Below, in pieces: positions 35,781-48,900 of a DNA stretch of 64,000 bases. The notes beneath the pieces were generated by a model. It was given only the letters and a program-made list of their open reading frames with translations. It searched no databases and was not told where the DNA came from. Source of the DNA: Saccoglossus kowalevskii. Taxonomy: Eukaryota > Hemichordata > Enteropneusta > Harrimaniidae. The position numbers and the translations under genes are program-made. Each line of letters starts with the position of its first letter. Position 1 is the stretch's first letter. Location: contig NW_003142798.1 in NCBI RefSeq assembly GCF_000003605.2, positions 789,768-853,767 on the forward strand, given 5' to 3'.

Positions 35781-37926
35781 CGAAGAATAAACTTTATTGC
35801 CATACTAGGCCACCGGCCCATCACAGTCTCAAATTTACATTTCTTGAAAAAAATAATAATACATAAATACATAAATTAACTGTAATATAAAATACTGCCC
35901 ATCAAGAGGATAATTTTAGTGCCTCTGACCTTAACTTAAAAGCTTGATATAGGAATTTTGACAAATTACAAAGTGTAATGGGTATCTCACTTGTTATTAA
36001 TTTTATGAAAGTGTGGTGTCCCTGGTCATGTAATGACCAACGTGGTTATAGCTGTAATGTATGTATTAACCGCCAACCCCATGTCCTTTTCTTTCTACCG
36101 CTTCAATGTCCCTGCGTACAGGCACTGTGTATGTGTCGAGGATGGTAGTCGGAGACATATACACACCATCATCCGTAATCCGCAGTCCATGTACACTTGG
36201 TCATTGTGGCAGTATGTATATTCTTCCGTCTCTGTTCCGTGCATAACAGATATGCTATGATGGTGTACTGAGCTTGCAGGGTACCGTGAGGGGCAGCGAC
36301 CGGGGAAACACAGTATTGTCAATCTGTTTATCAATCTTATGTAATTGTGTATATTTAATGAATACACTGAAATTTTTTTTTATGGAAGTTTATAAAACAT
36401 TTACTAGTACCCTATGTCACTTTCAAGTGAAGACATCCTTGGGGACCCCTCACCCATAACTGTACTCCTAACCCGATCCCTCCAGTGCAATTGGATATAC
36501 TTTTCTTCAGAGGCATATTCAATTACATTGAAAGCTGGTGTTTTAGGGTTCAGTTAGTGGTGTGCCTAGGGAGCCTTAAAGAACTCGTTCCACATTCAAA
36601 TCTGCAGAAAACATTTTCATTGGCTTGAGGGGACTCATACATACTGCGTCTTTCTCTCAATCGTAAAGTAGGAAATAGATCCTATCTATTGTATACTCAA
36701 AACACTTGAGGCTTATAGTTCACAGAATATACATTGAATATTACAAGTTGTATTTTTACTACAATTTCGCACAAAACTTTTAAATTTAAAACATTTATGT
36801 TTATGTAATATTCATGATGAGTATTCATCTCCATTGTTATTTTCAACCGTCATTTAAAATTTATAACAGGATTATGAAGGTTTTTCTTTTACAGATCATT
36901 TGGTTTAACAAATCCACTGGTATCTCTGACATGACTTGACCAAACTTCACACATACGTAACGTCATATACATAATGCACATACATATGTTTCATAATGGC
37001 CAAATTTTAAGATACATCAAAATTGAATATTTCAGCCCTTCTGAACATGAATCTCAGTCATGCATTGACAGATTCTGTTCAAACTTAATGGGGGTGTTAT
37101 TGTGTTTTTATGGTCAGTTTTTAAAATGGCTGACTGGCATCCATTTTGTTTCAAACCACACATATGCACATGCATTCATTTCACAATCCACTTTCAAGAT
37201 GGCCAAATGGCTGCCATTTAATGCTAAAAACATAAAAAATGGACATTTCTGCAATTCCAGAACCAATTTTTGTCTACTCATGGACAAATTTTGTTCAAGT
37301 ATATGCATTGAACATCTTAAAACCTTGATTCCCGTCATTTTGTTTGACTAAACAGATTTAAAATGGCTGATTGGTGGACATTTTGTTCGGAAAAATGCTA
37401 TTATAGTGGAGCCATTTCCCTATCATGCCATATTGCAATTTTAAACTTTACACATAATACATCATGTTATTGACATGCATTCCATTCTGATTCAAAATTG
37501 TTGACAAAGTATTGTTTACTATTGCATTATTTTGTTTACTAGTTTCTGGACTGTATCTTATCAATGTCTTGTTTTTCATATCTGCAGCTAGCATGCTGGC
37601 CTATGGTATTGCTTCAACTGTTGATGGGGATATTCACCTGCAAAAAGATTGTCCTACAGGTAGGAGACTCAACCTTAATATTGCATTTAGTGTAGATTAT
37701 TATTTTCACAGTGACCATTACATAGCTGTAATTGCAACTACATCGAAATTGGTGCATAACAATATTAACAGTAAAACACACAGTTGTTAAAAAGTGATAT
37801 TCGGTGCAAATACTCCACGGATCCAATATTAATTTTGTAATTTTTATTTTATTTTTAGAAGTCCCAAGACCAACAGGGACTACCGGTAAACGAGTATATT
37901 ATGATGACTGTGACAGTTTACGATGA
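35202..37926 (+). CDS. Predicted spliced TIR protein with C-terminal membrane segment (250 residues)
   Basis: This is an alternative reading of the same gene. The first exon ends at 35769 at donor TCAA|GTATGT, nine bases before its stop codon begins. Exon 2 (37543-37659) and exon 3 (37859-37926) follow. Phases agree throughout (568 + 117 + 68 = 753 bases). After residue 189 the protein continues with a hydrophobic stretch SGLYLINVLFFISAASMLAY and GIAS, then a polar tail GDIHLQKDCPTEVPRPTGTT ending DDCDSLR. Splice signals of the last intron are good (ACAG|GTAGGA; TTTTATTTTATTTTTAG), and AATAAA lies 47 bases after the TGA. The membrane exon is inferred from signals and hydrophobicity, not from homology. 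Confidence 0.4.
35786..35791 (+). terminator. Polyadenylation hexamer, short TIR form
   Basis: AATAAA lies 5 bases after the TAA of the 192-residue form, within the sequence AATAAACTTTATT. It would give an unusually short 3' UTR. Confidence 0.3.
35792..37542. other. TIR gene intron / intergenic DNA
   Basis: No exon was recognised. At 37120-37385 an AAAATGGCTGA / AAGATGGCCAA block recurs three times (about 37122, 37195 and 37360), each with a CATTTTGTT-like or CCATTTAATG partner. These make up most of a 125-codon frame at 36974-37351, which I rejected as a gene. Confidence 0.5.
37543..37659 (+). CDS. Candidate membrane-segment exon
   Basis: Acceptor is TTTTGTTTACTAG and donor is ACAG|GTAGGA. 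It encodes about 24 hydrophobic residues followed by TVDGDIHLQKDCPT. It could instead belong to an unrelated small membrane-protein gene whose other exons I did not find. Confidence 0.4.
37859..37926 (+). CDS. Candidate terminal exon
   Basis: It follows a strong pyrimidine-rich acceptor, stays open as EVPRPTGTTGKRVYYDDCDS-LR and stops at TGA 37924-37926. A compact AATAAA lies at 37973-37978. Confidence 0.42.
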
Positions 37927-37972
37927 CCTGATAGTGCATTTACTGACTCTAGTCGGTTCCGAGTTCCTGTGT

Positions 37973-37978
37973 AATAAA
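37973..37978 (+). terminator. Polyadenylation hexamer, long TIR form
   Basis: AATAAA is followed by CAGTCTTCCTTGT, a T/GT-rich context, 47 bases after the candidate stop codon. Confidence 0.4.
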
Positions 37979-37979
37979 C

Positions 37980-40900
37980 AGTCTTCCTTGTCATTAAAAG
38001 AGAATGCATCACTTAAATTTAAATAATGAAGATAATACCATGACAAATTACAATATTTCCATGGTGCAATTTCACGAGTTGATAGCTTCCTGTTGACAAA
38101 CTGATCACAAACTTTGTTTTTTAACTTTTAAACCCTTTCATCACCTATATCAAGTTTTGCAGTCTTCTGTTGGTAGTCCAATCTAATATCTGCTTCATTT
38201 CAAAAAATATTTATCATAGTCCACACAAATTTAAGCAAACCATGGTTTTCCTGCGTTTGGAATTTCTCAAAATTGTGTACCAGATACCAGGGCAAAAACT
38301 TTCAAATTTCACCTGTGTTCTCATTAGTGTTTTGACTCCTGTTGAAAGAAATACTCATTCCCTGCGGCCATTTTGAATACTAATGAGTTCATGCATATTA
38401 ATGAGCTCATGAATATTCATACCGTCCAGCACTCTCTGTCTGCAGGGGAGAACCCTGACCAACGCTGCCAGAAAGTTACCAGCCCTGTATTAAAGATTAT
38501 TTTCGAATGCTTCCATTCCAATTGGGCAAACCAAGCCACTTTAATTAGCAGGAGACAAAGACCACAATGGTATGAATGATGCATGTGGTATTTCATCTTA
38601 ATCTGAGAACTCTGAGAATCACATCAGCTACCTTTTGAGCATCTGTGGTTTCTTAGGCAGGACAGATACCCAGAGCTCAATCCTGGAAAAACATAACAAT
38701 CAGCTAACATGCAAAACAGATTTTCCCAATTATTGTGTTCTTCATTTTATAATCCTTATATAAGAGTTGGGTGGCGCTCAACTTCATCCAAGATTATTTT
38801 TTTAGTGGAATTGTATTTTCAAAAATGTAATTGAAGCAGACCATGAAGAAAATGTTACCAGATCACTGGGCATGTAAGTTTAAATTTTCATCAGCCTGGG
38901 TCGGAGTAATTTAGAACACTGGTATATCTCAGAATTCAAAAATCTACTCCCCCCTACAAACTCCTTACATGATTCTACCAAGATCACTAGTATTGGACCT
39001 CAGTAAAATACTTTAGATCTGATTATATGCGACCAATCAGAGTTGGCGCAACTCATAGCAATGGGGATAGAACACAATATTGAGATGTAGAAGTATAGGG
39101 GTGTGGCATCAGCTAACTTTAACGTGGTTGATGAAGATGTGTATTTCTCAGATATTGAAAAAACTTTGTCATCGTAATAAAAAGTTGCAGAATGTGTTGT
39201 GAGGGATTTTTAACATGTGCAGCTCTGGGAGAGTTGGTGGGGGTCAGTTATTACCCACTGAAATTTAGGATAAATGAAATTTCAGTGGAAAACACGCTGA
39301 AAAAAAAAAAATAGTAATGTCGGCAGCTATTTGATACTTACTGGCTTCAATAGGAATCGGTGACCTTAATGTGACCTTCAAGAAAATATGATTTTCACCT
39401 ATAAATCATTAAATTTGTGTTTATGGGATTTTATTTGAGTATCAGATGTCTTGCAAGTGGAGCCAAATTTCAATGATATCAACAAAGTCAAAAACAAAAC
39501 AAATCGTCATGGTTTTATATATTATTTTAAAGTTTTTAAGACATGTTTTAGAAGATTTATAGACTAGTGCAGCAGATATGAATTTACACGTGATTTTTCA
39601 AATAAAAAAATACTGCTGTCTGCCACCTGTGTGAACTGTGAATGAATTTGAAAAGAAATTACATGTACTACCATATAGGGCGTTTTCTGGGTTCTTGGGG
39701 CAAATAAGTCTGTAAACCCTGAATGCTGTAAAGAAATACAGTCCTTCAAGTTATTTTCATTTGTGGGATCATGTCGGCCATTAAATTCTGTACCATTTTT
39801 TTCCTAAACATGTGATACTTCACATCGTCCCGCATACCAATCCATTCTTGTATAGCGCCCTCTACTGTCAGTATTATAAACACATAACCGATATGCATTT
39901 ACAAGTAAAAAAGAAGTGGTCGTTACTGCATGTCGTGCTGTGTTCAAAATTCCCGATTAGTGTCCCGTGTTGTTTTCACAAAAGAGCTCCAAAGTCGATT
40001 CAGTTATCGATACTTTGGGAATAAAAATAAAATAACGCTGTCTAATGAATTGTTACTACAAACAGCCAATACATTTTTCCCATGCTTGTCTGGCAGATGA
40101 AACGCATGAAATCCTGGATACGGCATGTTGAATGAAATTAAACATGTACGTACGCTCTAACACTGGGTCATAATTTGGGCGTGTTTTTTTTTTTTTTTTT
40201 TGCGCCGATCTCCGGAGCGTAGTTGTGGAGAAGCTAGAAAGGCCAGTTCTCACTCAGAATCGTATAAATAATTATTTTAATTTGCATATCAAAGAACATA
40301 ATTTTTTATATCCCAACTCCAAGTTAAGTAATAATCACATGTCTTAGGCACTGGGCTAATTTAATTTAAGACCACAACAAAATGTGATACTACCATAAAA
40401 TCTGCTAAGTGTAGAAAATGCACTTGGATGTTAATTTGAAATCATAAATTCTATTAAAATGATATATTGTACAAACGTTCTCTTACAACAATCTGCATAT
40501 TTAGTTTGCATAACGACGAATTAATATATTAAACCATATTAATATGCAATTAGCCGCCAGATGCTGAATCCGTTCAGATTGTCCATACTGTATTCCGTCT
40601 GTTTCCAATTATCTCCAGTAAAGCGCCACCAAGTGTCAGCCACACATTACACTTTTGTTTATGGCATGGATTCACCTGCGGCTCTGCGTTGCCACCTGCT
40701 CCCGCGATGTTTGAGATAATAAAGTCAATCACCAACAAATACCATGTAGTTCACAAATTAAAAACATTGAATAATGGGCAGAGTAATAGTATCGTTTATA
40801 CAATGAATGGGTTTACCTTGAACATAACCCAAACACTGACACAATGTGGCAATTCCCTTTGTGGCTGGGGACAATAGGTCAGACTACACTGGACTGGCCT

Positions 40901-41440
40901 GGACGTCACATTGTTTTCCATTCGCGCGATATTTATGTAACCTCAGACAACTAATCAAAAACTGTACTAGTTGTCTGAGATGTAACTTAACTTAATAAAA
41001 CAAGCTCACAGTAACAAACATTAGAAGTTTGTTGAATAAATATGTCAGGCAATTACGGCATTTCTATCATAAAATAAATGCTTCAGGATATTAGAATCTA
41101 CTGAAATAAGAAATCGATGATTGTTAGAACACTGAAAATTGTATTTTATTTCTACATTTCGTCATAGGGGTTGTCGATGATCTAGGCAAAGCAGTACGGA
41201 AGAGCGCCGTTAAACTTTCAACGCGCCCTCCATTAATTCCGTAACCGCGTTCCAGAACGACATTCTATTTAAAAAAATCTTTTCATATCCCCGGAAGATA
41301 GACCTCAAGAAACCTGTCGCTTTGGTCAAATTTTACGACTTGTCAGAAGAGCGACACGCCACGCTGCAATTGGTCGTTTGAAATAGATAACACGTAATGT
41401 AAACAACAACACAAGCGATCTAGTCGCCCTTGGTAACAGA
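37980..41440. other. Intergenic DNA before the FBXW10-like gene
   Basis: No coding exon was recognised. CpG-poor to about 39.8 kb. GCGCCCTCT lies at 39855-39863. A perfect 12-base inverted repeat (CTCAGACAACTA / TAGTTGTCTGAG) spans 40942-40979 with a 14-base loop. Confidence 0.55.
40942..40979. repeat. Perfect 12-base hairpin
   Basis: CTCAGACAACTA and TAGTTGTCTGAG pair across 14 bases. Weaker pairing (GTAAC..TGTAAC-type) does not extend it convincingly. Confidence 0.7.
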
Positions 41441-41447
41441 TTTGCAT
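41423..41447. promoter_or_regulatory. X-box-like and octamer-like sites upstream of the FBXW10-like gene
   Basis: GTCGCCCTTGGTAAC (41423-41437) reads on the other strand as GTTACC-AAG-GGCGAC, one half matching the RFX X-box and the other off by one or two bases. ATTTGCAT (41440-41447) is an exact octamer. Both lie about 140 bases before the candidate first donor. Confidence 0.3.
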
Positions 41448-41489
41448 ACTAGCTGAGTGTCAACCATTCATCGAACGAACGAACACTCG

Positions 41490-41580
41490 GCCCGTCCAAC
41501 TTTTCTCATTTACAGTTGGCTTGTTCCTACGCTGTCAGTAAAAGATCGCGTAGATATTACTCTCCTCACTAGACGACATC
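41490..41580 (+). other. Candidate 5' UTR exon of the FBXW10-like gene
   Basis: A strong donor ACATCG|GTGAGTAT at 41580/41581 faces an acceptor GATTTCCTTTCAG ending at 42178, with no coding sequence between them. The 5' end is a guess; only the donor is supported. Confidence 0.4.
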
Positions 41581-42238
41581 GGTGAGTATATAAACAAGTG
41601 AATCTGTGAGTCCAATTACAGTTGAATCCGTACCCCATGCGAGGCTTTTCGCAGTTTTGAAATAACAATTCAATGTTGTTACACATGTTGATAGCACAGA
41701 CACAGTAAGACACCCTTATTTGATTAGCAATGGCGGAACTAGTTAATCCCGCCGCGTTCGAATCTCTTAAATATTCGCCTCTTTGTCAGATAAACTGCAT
41801 TATTTGGAGACACAGAAACGTGTGAAAAATACGTGTTTAACCTCGCTAAATAAATAGGCTTTGGTGGACTGCACTCCAGACAAACGATCCACGAATAATA
41901 CTAGGTTGCCGCAAAAGGTGATGTACTCAAAACTTGTGTGTGGATCTATGCACGGTGGCGTTTTCACTTGCTTGTCGTACGGTTGCCTTGAACACTCACT
42001 TCGACGATGACTTTGTCCCACGCTGGTATCAATATCACTCGCTCAAACGCTATCACGATTACGAAGATATAAACGTATATAACGGACCGATAGTTATTAA
42101 TTAGAGTAAATATTAGTTATGTTTACCGTGCACAGGTTTTTCTTGTTAAACAATCCTTATATATGATTTCCTTTCAGGTAATTAATCCCCGGAAAAGACA
42201 GCGCCAACGTGTTCACAAAACCTGAGCCCTCTCGCATA

Positions 42239-42307
42239 ATGGAGGGGATTAAGTTGGTAAACTTGGGCATTTCTCTGCAGCTATGTCTGCCTCTCACGGC
42301 CTTCTAA
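42239..42307 (+). other. Upstream ORF in the FBXW10-like leader
   Basis: ATG at 42239 opens 22 codons (MEGIKLVNLGISLQLCLPLT..) and stops at TAA 42305-42307, in the same frame as the main start at 42377. A second short upstream frame (MLTGR) follows near 42332. If the leader is transcribed as drawn, these would reduce initiation at the main ATG. Confidence 0.4.
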
Positions 42308-42376
42308 ATTTTCAAAATTGTGTGGAAACGGAATGCTGACAGGTCGTTAACAGGGCACTCTTTAAGAATAACAGTC

Positions 42377-42911
42377 ATGAAGCATCCATCTGAAAATTCA
42401 GAAAACTTTGAGTTCAACCTAGGGAAAGCACTGCAGCTGCGATGTGTCTACAGTGGAATGGCGACAACGTGTGGCGAGTGCGAATCGTGCAAACTTGGTG
42501 CTAAACTGGCCACAACTAGAGAATGGTTTCTTCGTGCTGGGGAATATACTAAACGACGGTTTGTCCTAGGTCTGGTCAGGAGATTCCGAAGTGTTGATCT
42601 TATACGATACATCATTGGGCTACTGAAACCATTACTGTGCAAGGATTTCACCTATGCAAGATCTCGAACAAACCCTGCGTCGAAAGGTGACCAAGCAGAC
42701 ATGTGTGGTGACAGGGCACTTAATCCCAGTACCGTTGACAAAGAAATATCCGAAACGTGGCACTGGTTTTTGAACTCAAAATACTGGACCAAAGCAAATT
42801 TTTTACTAGGTGTGATGCAGATGGCGGAGCCCGAGCTTTTGTATGTCATGGGAACACAGGCAAGAACGATGTTAATATCGGAAGAAAAATCATTCCACAC
42901 AGCTCCAGAAG
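42377..42911 (+). CDS. FBXW10: FBXW10-like coding exon 1
   Basis: 178 codons plus one base; donor is GAAG|GTCAGT. It holds the paired-cysteine motif CGECESC at residues 32-38 and the two WF-containing helical blocks. Confidence 0.85.
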
Positions 42912-45900
42912 GTCAGTGATATTTTCATTATTTAATAATTCATTATTCAATAATATCAAGCGATTGACACATTTATTTCTATTACCATTCCTGGTATGAA
43001 GATCTGTGTCTTTTCGCTTTCCTGTCTCAACTCGCATTTACTCCCCGAAATGCAACTATTCCACTTCATAAGTAAGCATTCACTTTGTTGTCCAACAGTT
43101 GAATTGCAAAAACCAGCCATCACTAACATTGATTACATTATCTCCCCAGAAAAAAAGCATAGAGTATTGGCCAATATACATAACAATAGAGTATGTTAAT
43201 CACCTTTATTGTATTCATTGTTATACTAAATTGGCTCTATTGTTTTCTCGGAAATTAAAGTAGGAACCCATACTCTATAATGGCCTGGGAAGAACCCTGC
43301 TCCATGTTCAGTTTGTAGTATAATATTTTTCATCAGAATAGTATAAGAATGCCAAGCTCAAATAAAACCCAAATCCATATTTTAAAATTCTTTTTAAAGT
43401 TATTAAAAGGACTGCACATGCACATATATGGTGTCAGAGTTTCATTGTAGCACAGTCAGAGTTTTTGTAATTGTAGTATAAATGAAATTTAATTCATTTT
43501 TGAGCAATTAATGGGGAAAAATACAAAGCACATTTTGTGTCTCTCCTTTGTACAATGGAATAAATATTCAATACAGTACAAATGTTGACTCTATAGTCAT
43601 TGTTTGAGCATCAAAGTCAACTTTTGTCACAATTCACAAAATAACACCCACATAATTTTTTTTCATATTTTTTCTAAAATTTTGACCAAAACCTGTTGCC
43701 ATTAGGAAATTATGCTTATTTGGTCCACAATTTTATAAAAATATATATAGAAAAATACATATACATGTGCAAAGTATTGCACTAACATTTTGTTAGGAAC
43801 ATATGTGGCACCCGAAGGTTAATCATTTGACTTTACTGATTTAATTTCTAGTTTCAAGATTAATTTTGATATTGATAATTGATTTTAATTTTGGTTATAA
43901 AGGTCTTCACTAATCCATGCGCTTTCTAAGATGTGAGATGTTTGTAGGGATCTCGCAGACCTTGGAAAACACAAAGATTCCCTGCTAGTAGAAACTCAGA
44001 CTGTATTTTGTAGATTTTAACTTATCTTTACACAAACATACGGTACATCAGATTGCTTCTATTTTAAATACCGAGCTCTCCTTCATATTTATCCTCATCA
44101 GCAATTGTGAGTGATTGTCAAAATTGCCCGTTTTTGTGGAGTTACTAAAAAAATATTATTTTAAGCCAATGTCAATTGATACAGCGAGTTAAAACAAACC
44201 TGACCAGGAATCTCCAAATTGTTTTTTTTTCTCACAGATTTGATTAAAAATAAACAGCGAATGGCAAGGACAAACTATTGCAGACAAATCTTTTAAGCCC
44301 ACAGTACTTATATTCACTGGGCGATGTTTAATTAAAACCGAAAAAAGTAATTCTGAATTGCAGGCGATACCAGTATTGAAACACCCAGGCAATGACAAGC
44401 TTACCTTGAATTGCAAACAGCTGACTAACAGTCTTTTCTACATTAATAAACATTATAAAACAGAATTCAACATAAAAGAAACACATTTTTTAACATAAAA
44501 CACAAAAATAAGATTAATTCATCATATATTTCAAATTTGTTAACCTAGGCTTCGCAGACGAGGGAAGAATACTATATTCCTCCCAAAAAAGTATTTTCAA
44601 CAATAAATCGAATATTAAACTGCTCAACCTAATCATAAAACAATGTTCACGCCTAACTAAAGTAGTAAAAATATAGAAGATTTAAAAGCACTTCAAGTTT
44701 TTGATATTTTGCCGAGTTAAAGGTTCTAGCAAATAAACGATAATATAGATTTGAAAAAAAGAGTTAACGGAATCCAAACTTGTTTCCATGGAAAGACTGT
44801 ATAGGGTGTAAATACTTGCTGGGTTTGTATTTTTGCACAAATATTTAAAATAAAATTTGTTGTTTTCTTCATAATCCAGTGAATATCTTGCAACATCAAA
44901 TCCACTAAAATTATACCTAGTGAAATGAATATTCCCCATTATATACCGATAGTAATGACTTTGGGATTTCTCCATACATGTAGTTGTTATTAATATTAAA
45001 TATCATTGGGAAGTGAAAATCAGTCAAAATACATAACAGTGAGATTCTTAATTCGAAAACTAGTGCTAATACCACTCTTCATACTGAGTCATATGCAATA
45101 GTTTATCCAAACATTTTAGGAAACTCCAGTGTCAGATGTATTGCCATGCCTAAGTTTATAACATAATTGTTGCTGTTAAGTCAGACCAGATATTCATTTA
45201 TGTCCAATTTAAATTGTAAATTTTCTTTTTATTCATTTTTTAATTTGAATTGCCGTCTTCACCCAACGTGCCTCAGACTGCTGGGGGTTATTTCGCCATT
45301 GTAACTGAACAGCTAGCACGCTTCGTTTCTTTGACGTCTTTGGTTAGCCCCATAGAGGTGAAATCCCCGTGGTCACTTAACAATATTTCATCCATACATG
45401 TTAAATCCCCGGCACTATAATACCTTCTGTATGAATCAGTCATGTTTTGTTGTTCTAATCTCTTTGTAAACAAACTGTCACATTTCAACATGAAAAACCT
45501 GCATCTCGTCTCTTTTGTCGTGCTGTCAAATCGTCATCCGCTTCAGCAACGTATAGTTCTTCACTCAACATGAAACATTGCTGATGGTGTTTCAACCGAA
45601 ATGCTATGTTTAGATAGTGGGGAACGTATTTGCATTATCGGTTGCCAAGCAACCTGTAACTGTAATTATTTTGTACCCAGAATGCAATGCTGGTGGCTGT
45701 AACTTTTTTGTCTGAATATTTATGATTTAGTTCAGACAGCAAGATGGTTTATTGTTATCGCCTGATGTTTTCAAAATCGCACCATGTACAGCTTGAATAA
45801 AGTCCATCTTGTGTTTGACTTAGGATTAAGAAAGAATGCACAAATTGTCTCTTTGTACCCCAATTATCAAAATTGTTGTCTTTGTTGTTGCATTCTTATC

Positions 45901-48900
45901 AGGAGCAGACGACATGTACTTGTTTTCAAGATTGTGGTTATCAGCTCCCACCTTTATACACAAAGTATGACCTGCTTCAGAAAATATAAAAATTAATAAA
46001 TATTAGTTTCCATTGACAGTGTAATAATAATAATTATGAATTTGTTTATATGAAATCTAAAAATTATTAAATATTATTTTAAATGTTTAAAAAAATTAAT
46101 AATATCAAATAAAACCAAGAAAAATAGTCATAAATAAAAAAAAAAATAATAATTAAATTTTAATCAGATTACAATATTAGTTGGAAATTGTTGTAAAGTT
46201 TGTTAGTGATATTAGCTGTTCTCTATGAATATTCCTGAGCAGAAAAGTTTTTAAATCTTACCGCTGTCTTCAAGATGCACTTCGTGCTGTGTTCAAACTG
46301 AAAACAGGAAATCTTTTTCAAAAAAATTTAGTGACATAACTATTTTAAACAATGGTGGGTGGTGCTAGTATTGCTAGTGTGAAAGCGTCTCTTCAACCGT
46401 TGACCATAAGAGTAAACTTTTGCCAACACTCACAAATTAAAGCAGTACTGTCATCGCATCGCGTAATGTTTGATAAGGGTCTCATAACGACATATACAAT
46501 GTGTGTAAAATACATTATGCAGAATTTAAACGCGCACTGCATGACGACTGTAGGGCTTTTAGCATGCATGTTTATTTCATATTAATAATTTTTTCATCAA
46601 GAAAATCATGAGTACCGGTTTTGCTCTATTAGAAACGCATTTCCAATAGAACTGAAAATACACAAATAAATAAAAATTTATTGTATGCTGGATATTTTAA
46701 ATGATACATGTATTTGGCATTTGGCCCAAAAATAAAAAAAAATTATTATTGAAAAATTTTGTAAAATGCTGCGCCAACATTTTGGTGGAAATTAAGTGGT
46801 TACTGTAAAAGGATTAATTTTTCACTGGGTTTTAATTTTGCTTATTTCGCTGACTGGAAAATGCGATAAATTAAAACTCAGTGAATATGTAAAATTTAGC
46901 GTAGAACACATTATCAAAATAATCAAACCGTGAATTTAAAACCCACTGAATATGCCTGAAATGATAAATCAGCGAAATTTAAACCCAGTGAAAATTAGTA
47001 ATTTTACAGTAGATTAACTTTACCGGACAATAGCAATTGTTATCCATGCCTTGCAGTCAAATAGTGGCGCTTACAGCTTTGCTACATTATGAAAACATGT
47101 TTTCTGCAGGCCATGTTTGTGGTTGCCATACCAACAACATGTCAATCATTATAACAAATCTGATTATCAGGCTTAAGCCTTGTGTTTAAAGAATTATTTA
47201 ATCCTGACATCTTCAGAACATGTAGAGCAATGCATTATGGGTAAAAGGTACAGTCACACTCCTGATGCTATGTGATGAATTGATATTTCACCTCTATAAT
47301 GTGAGCACTCAGAAAAATTCACTAAGTGATTTTTGACTGTGATCCGTGGAAGAGAAATGTCACTCGATTGAGGAAGATATGAAAAAACAAGTAGAAGTAA
47401 TTTAATTGGTTATGTAAAAGGAGACTCTGGCATCGTTCAAGATATGTTTGCGTAAATGGTGTTTATGTATGAAATTGAACTGAAGCATGAATGAAGCGAA
47501 AGCTTGGAACAAGAAACCCCCTGGTAAACCAACTTAGACAAATAGTATACAGCATGTGATCTGTTATTGTTTTGCCCATGTGTTACACTTCAGCTGTAGC
47601 AATTAAAAGTCGGCCAGCGAGCGTTCCACTTGGAAGAGATCACGATGAATTTCAGACTCTGTTCTCTTTGTCTGATGATATTCATACCCACCCGTCTTGT
47701 CCCCATGCATGCGTCTGATTTGCCTCAGAGGCGATACTGAGTACATGTATTATAATACCAAGTCTTAATAAACCTATCTAGTAACTATGTTTATTTGTCC
47801 GCATTCAGTATAATTTCTGTTTCCATGGTTATGCAATGTTGATGCTACCTCCACGTGTGCCGCACGAACTATGCATTTGTGAAATCTCGTCGTCAATGCC
47901 ATTTGTTCTGTTTAACTCCCTTAGTTACAGCATGAACGTCTGACAAATGTACCCGACAGTTTTGAACCCTTTGTCAGGCAAAGCATCACCTTATTAATAA
48001 TTACTGAAACAATAACTGTGGTGTGTTTGAGAGGATTTGTCCATAAAATGATAATTTCCTTCTCCTTTGTACAAAATCTAATCAAATATTTATAAAGTCA
48101 GCGGGAGTTGATGAATAATTCCGATATGCAGGTGGTTTAATACCTCACATACTCGATGGCAGTCACACAATATAATGTACTGAATTAACGCTGAGTTTAT
48201 TCACTGTCACAGTTTGGCGAATTTGTAATTGTAATTCTTTATAATGCTGGCGGTGAACGAAAAGAAATGTGTCTGGAATATAATTGCGATCGTCTGCTTG
48301 AAACATTGTTTTTCTTGTATGCTTTTATTGGATTTGTACACCCCATCATGCTAACTGTCAAGTCTTTAGAAGTGTTGTGTCCCTCTAATGGTATTTGTAT
48401 TTTATAAGTTGGATGCCTATTATGCTCATTCTTTTACTAACATTAAAAACTAAATATAATTACTGTATCCTATACTCTCTCTGTCATTATTAAATGTACT
48501 AAATTGAGTTTTTTTTCAAAATTACTAAAAATCTCACGATAAATTAATTTACTGACAAGTGTAGTGTACTGACAAGTGTCAGCTAATATTTGTTCCTAAT
48601 ATTTCCATTTGAAAACCATGAAAAAATACCCCTCCCCCTCTAGAAAAAAAATGTTCAGTTATTCATAGCTATTGCTGCTTGTTGTATTTATCTCATTTCA
48701 AAAATGGTTGATTTTGAAAAAATTATAAAAATATTGCAAACATTTTGTGTATTTGTGAACAAAATAAATTATACTACTTATCACATTAACGGTTTGAATC
48801 TTTCGGTGACCAGCACTTTGTTACATGAACATGTAAATACATGAAATACTAAGAATAGTAACTTTTGTATGCATATTTAGTCCCGGTAAAATTACGTCCA

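Noticed and set aside
36974-37351. 125-codon plus-strand frame
   Set aside because: It is built from the repeated AAAATGGCTGA / CATTTTGTT block and is not protein-like.
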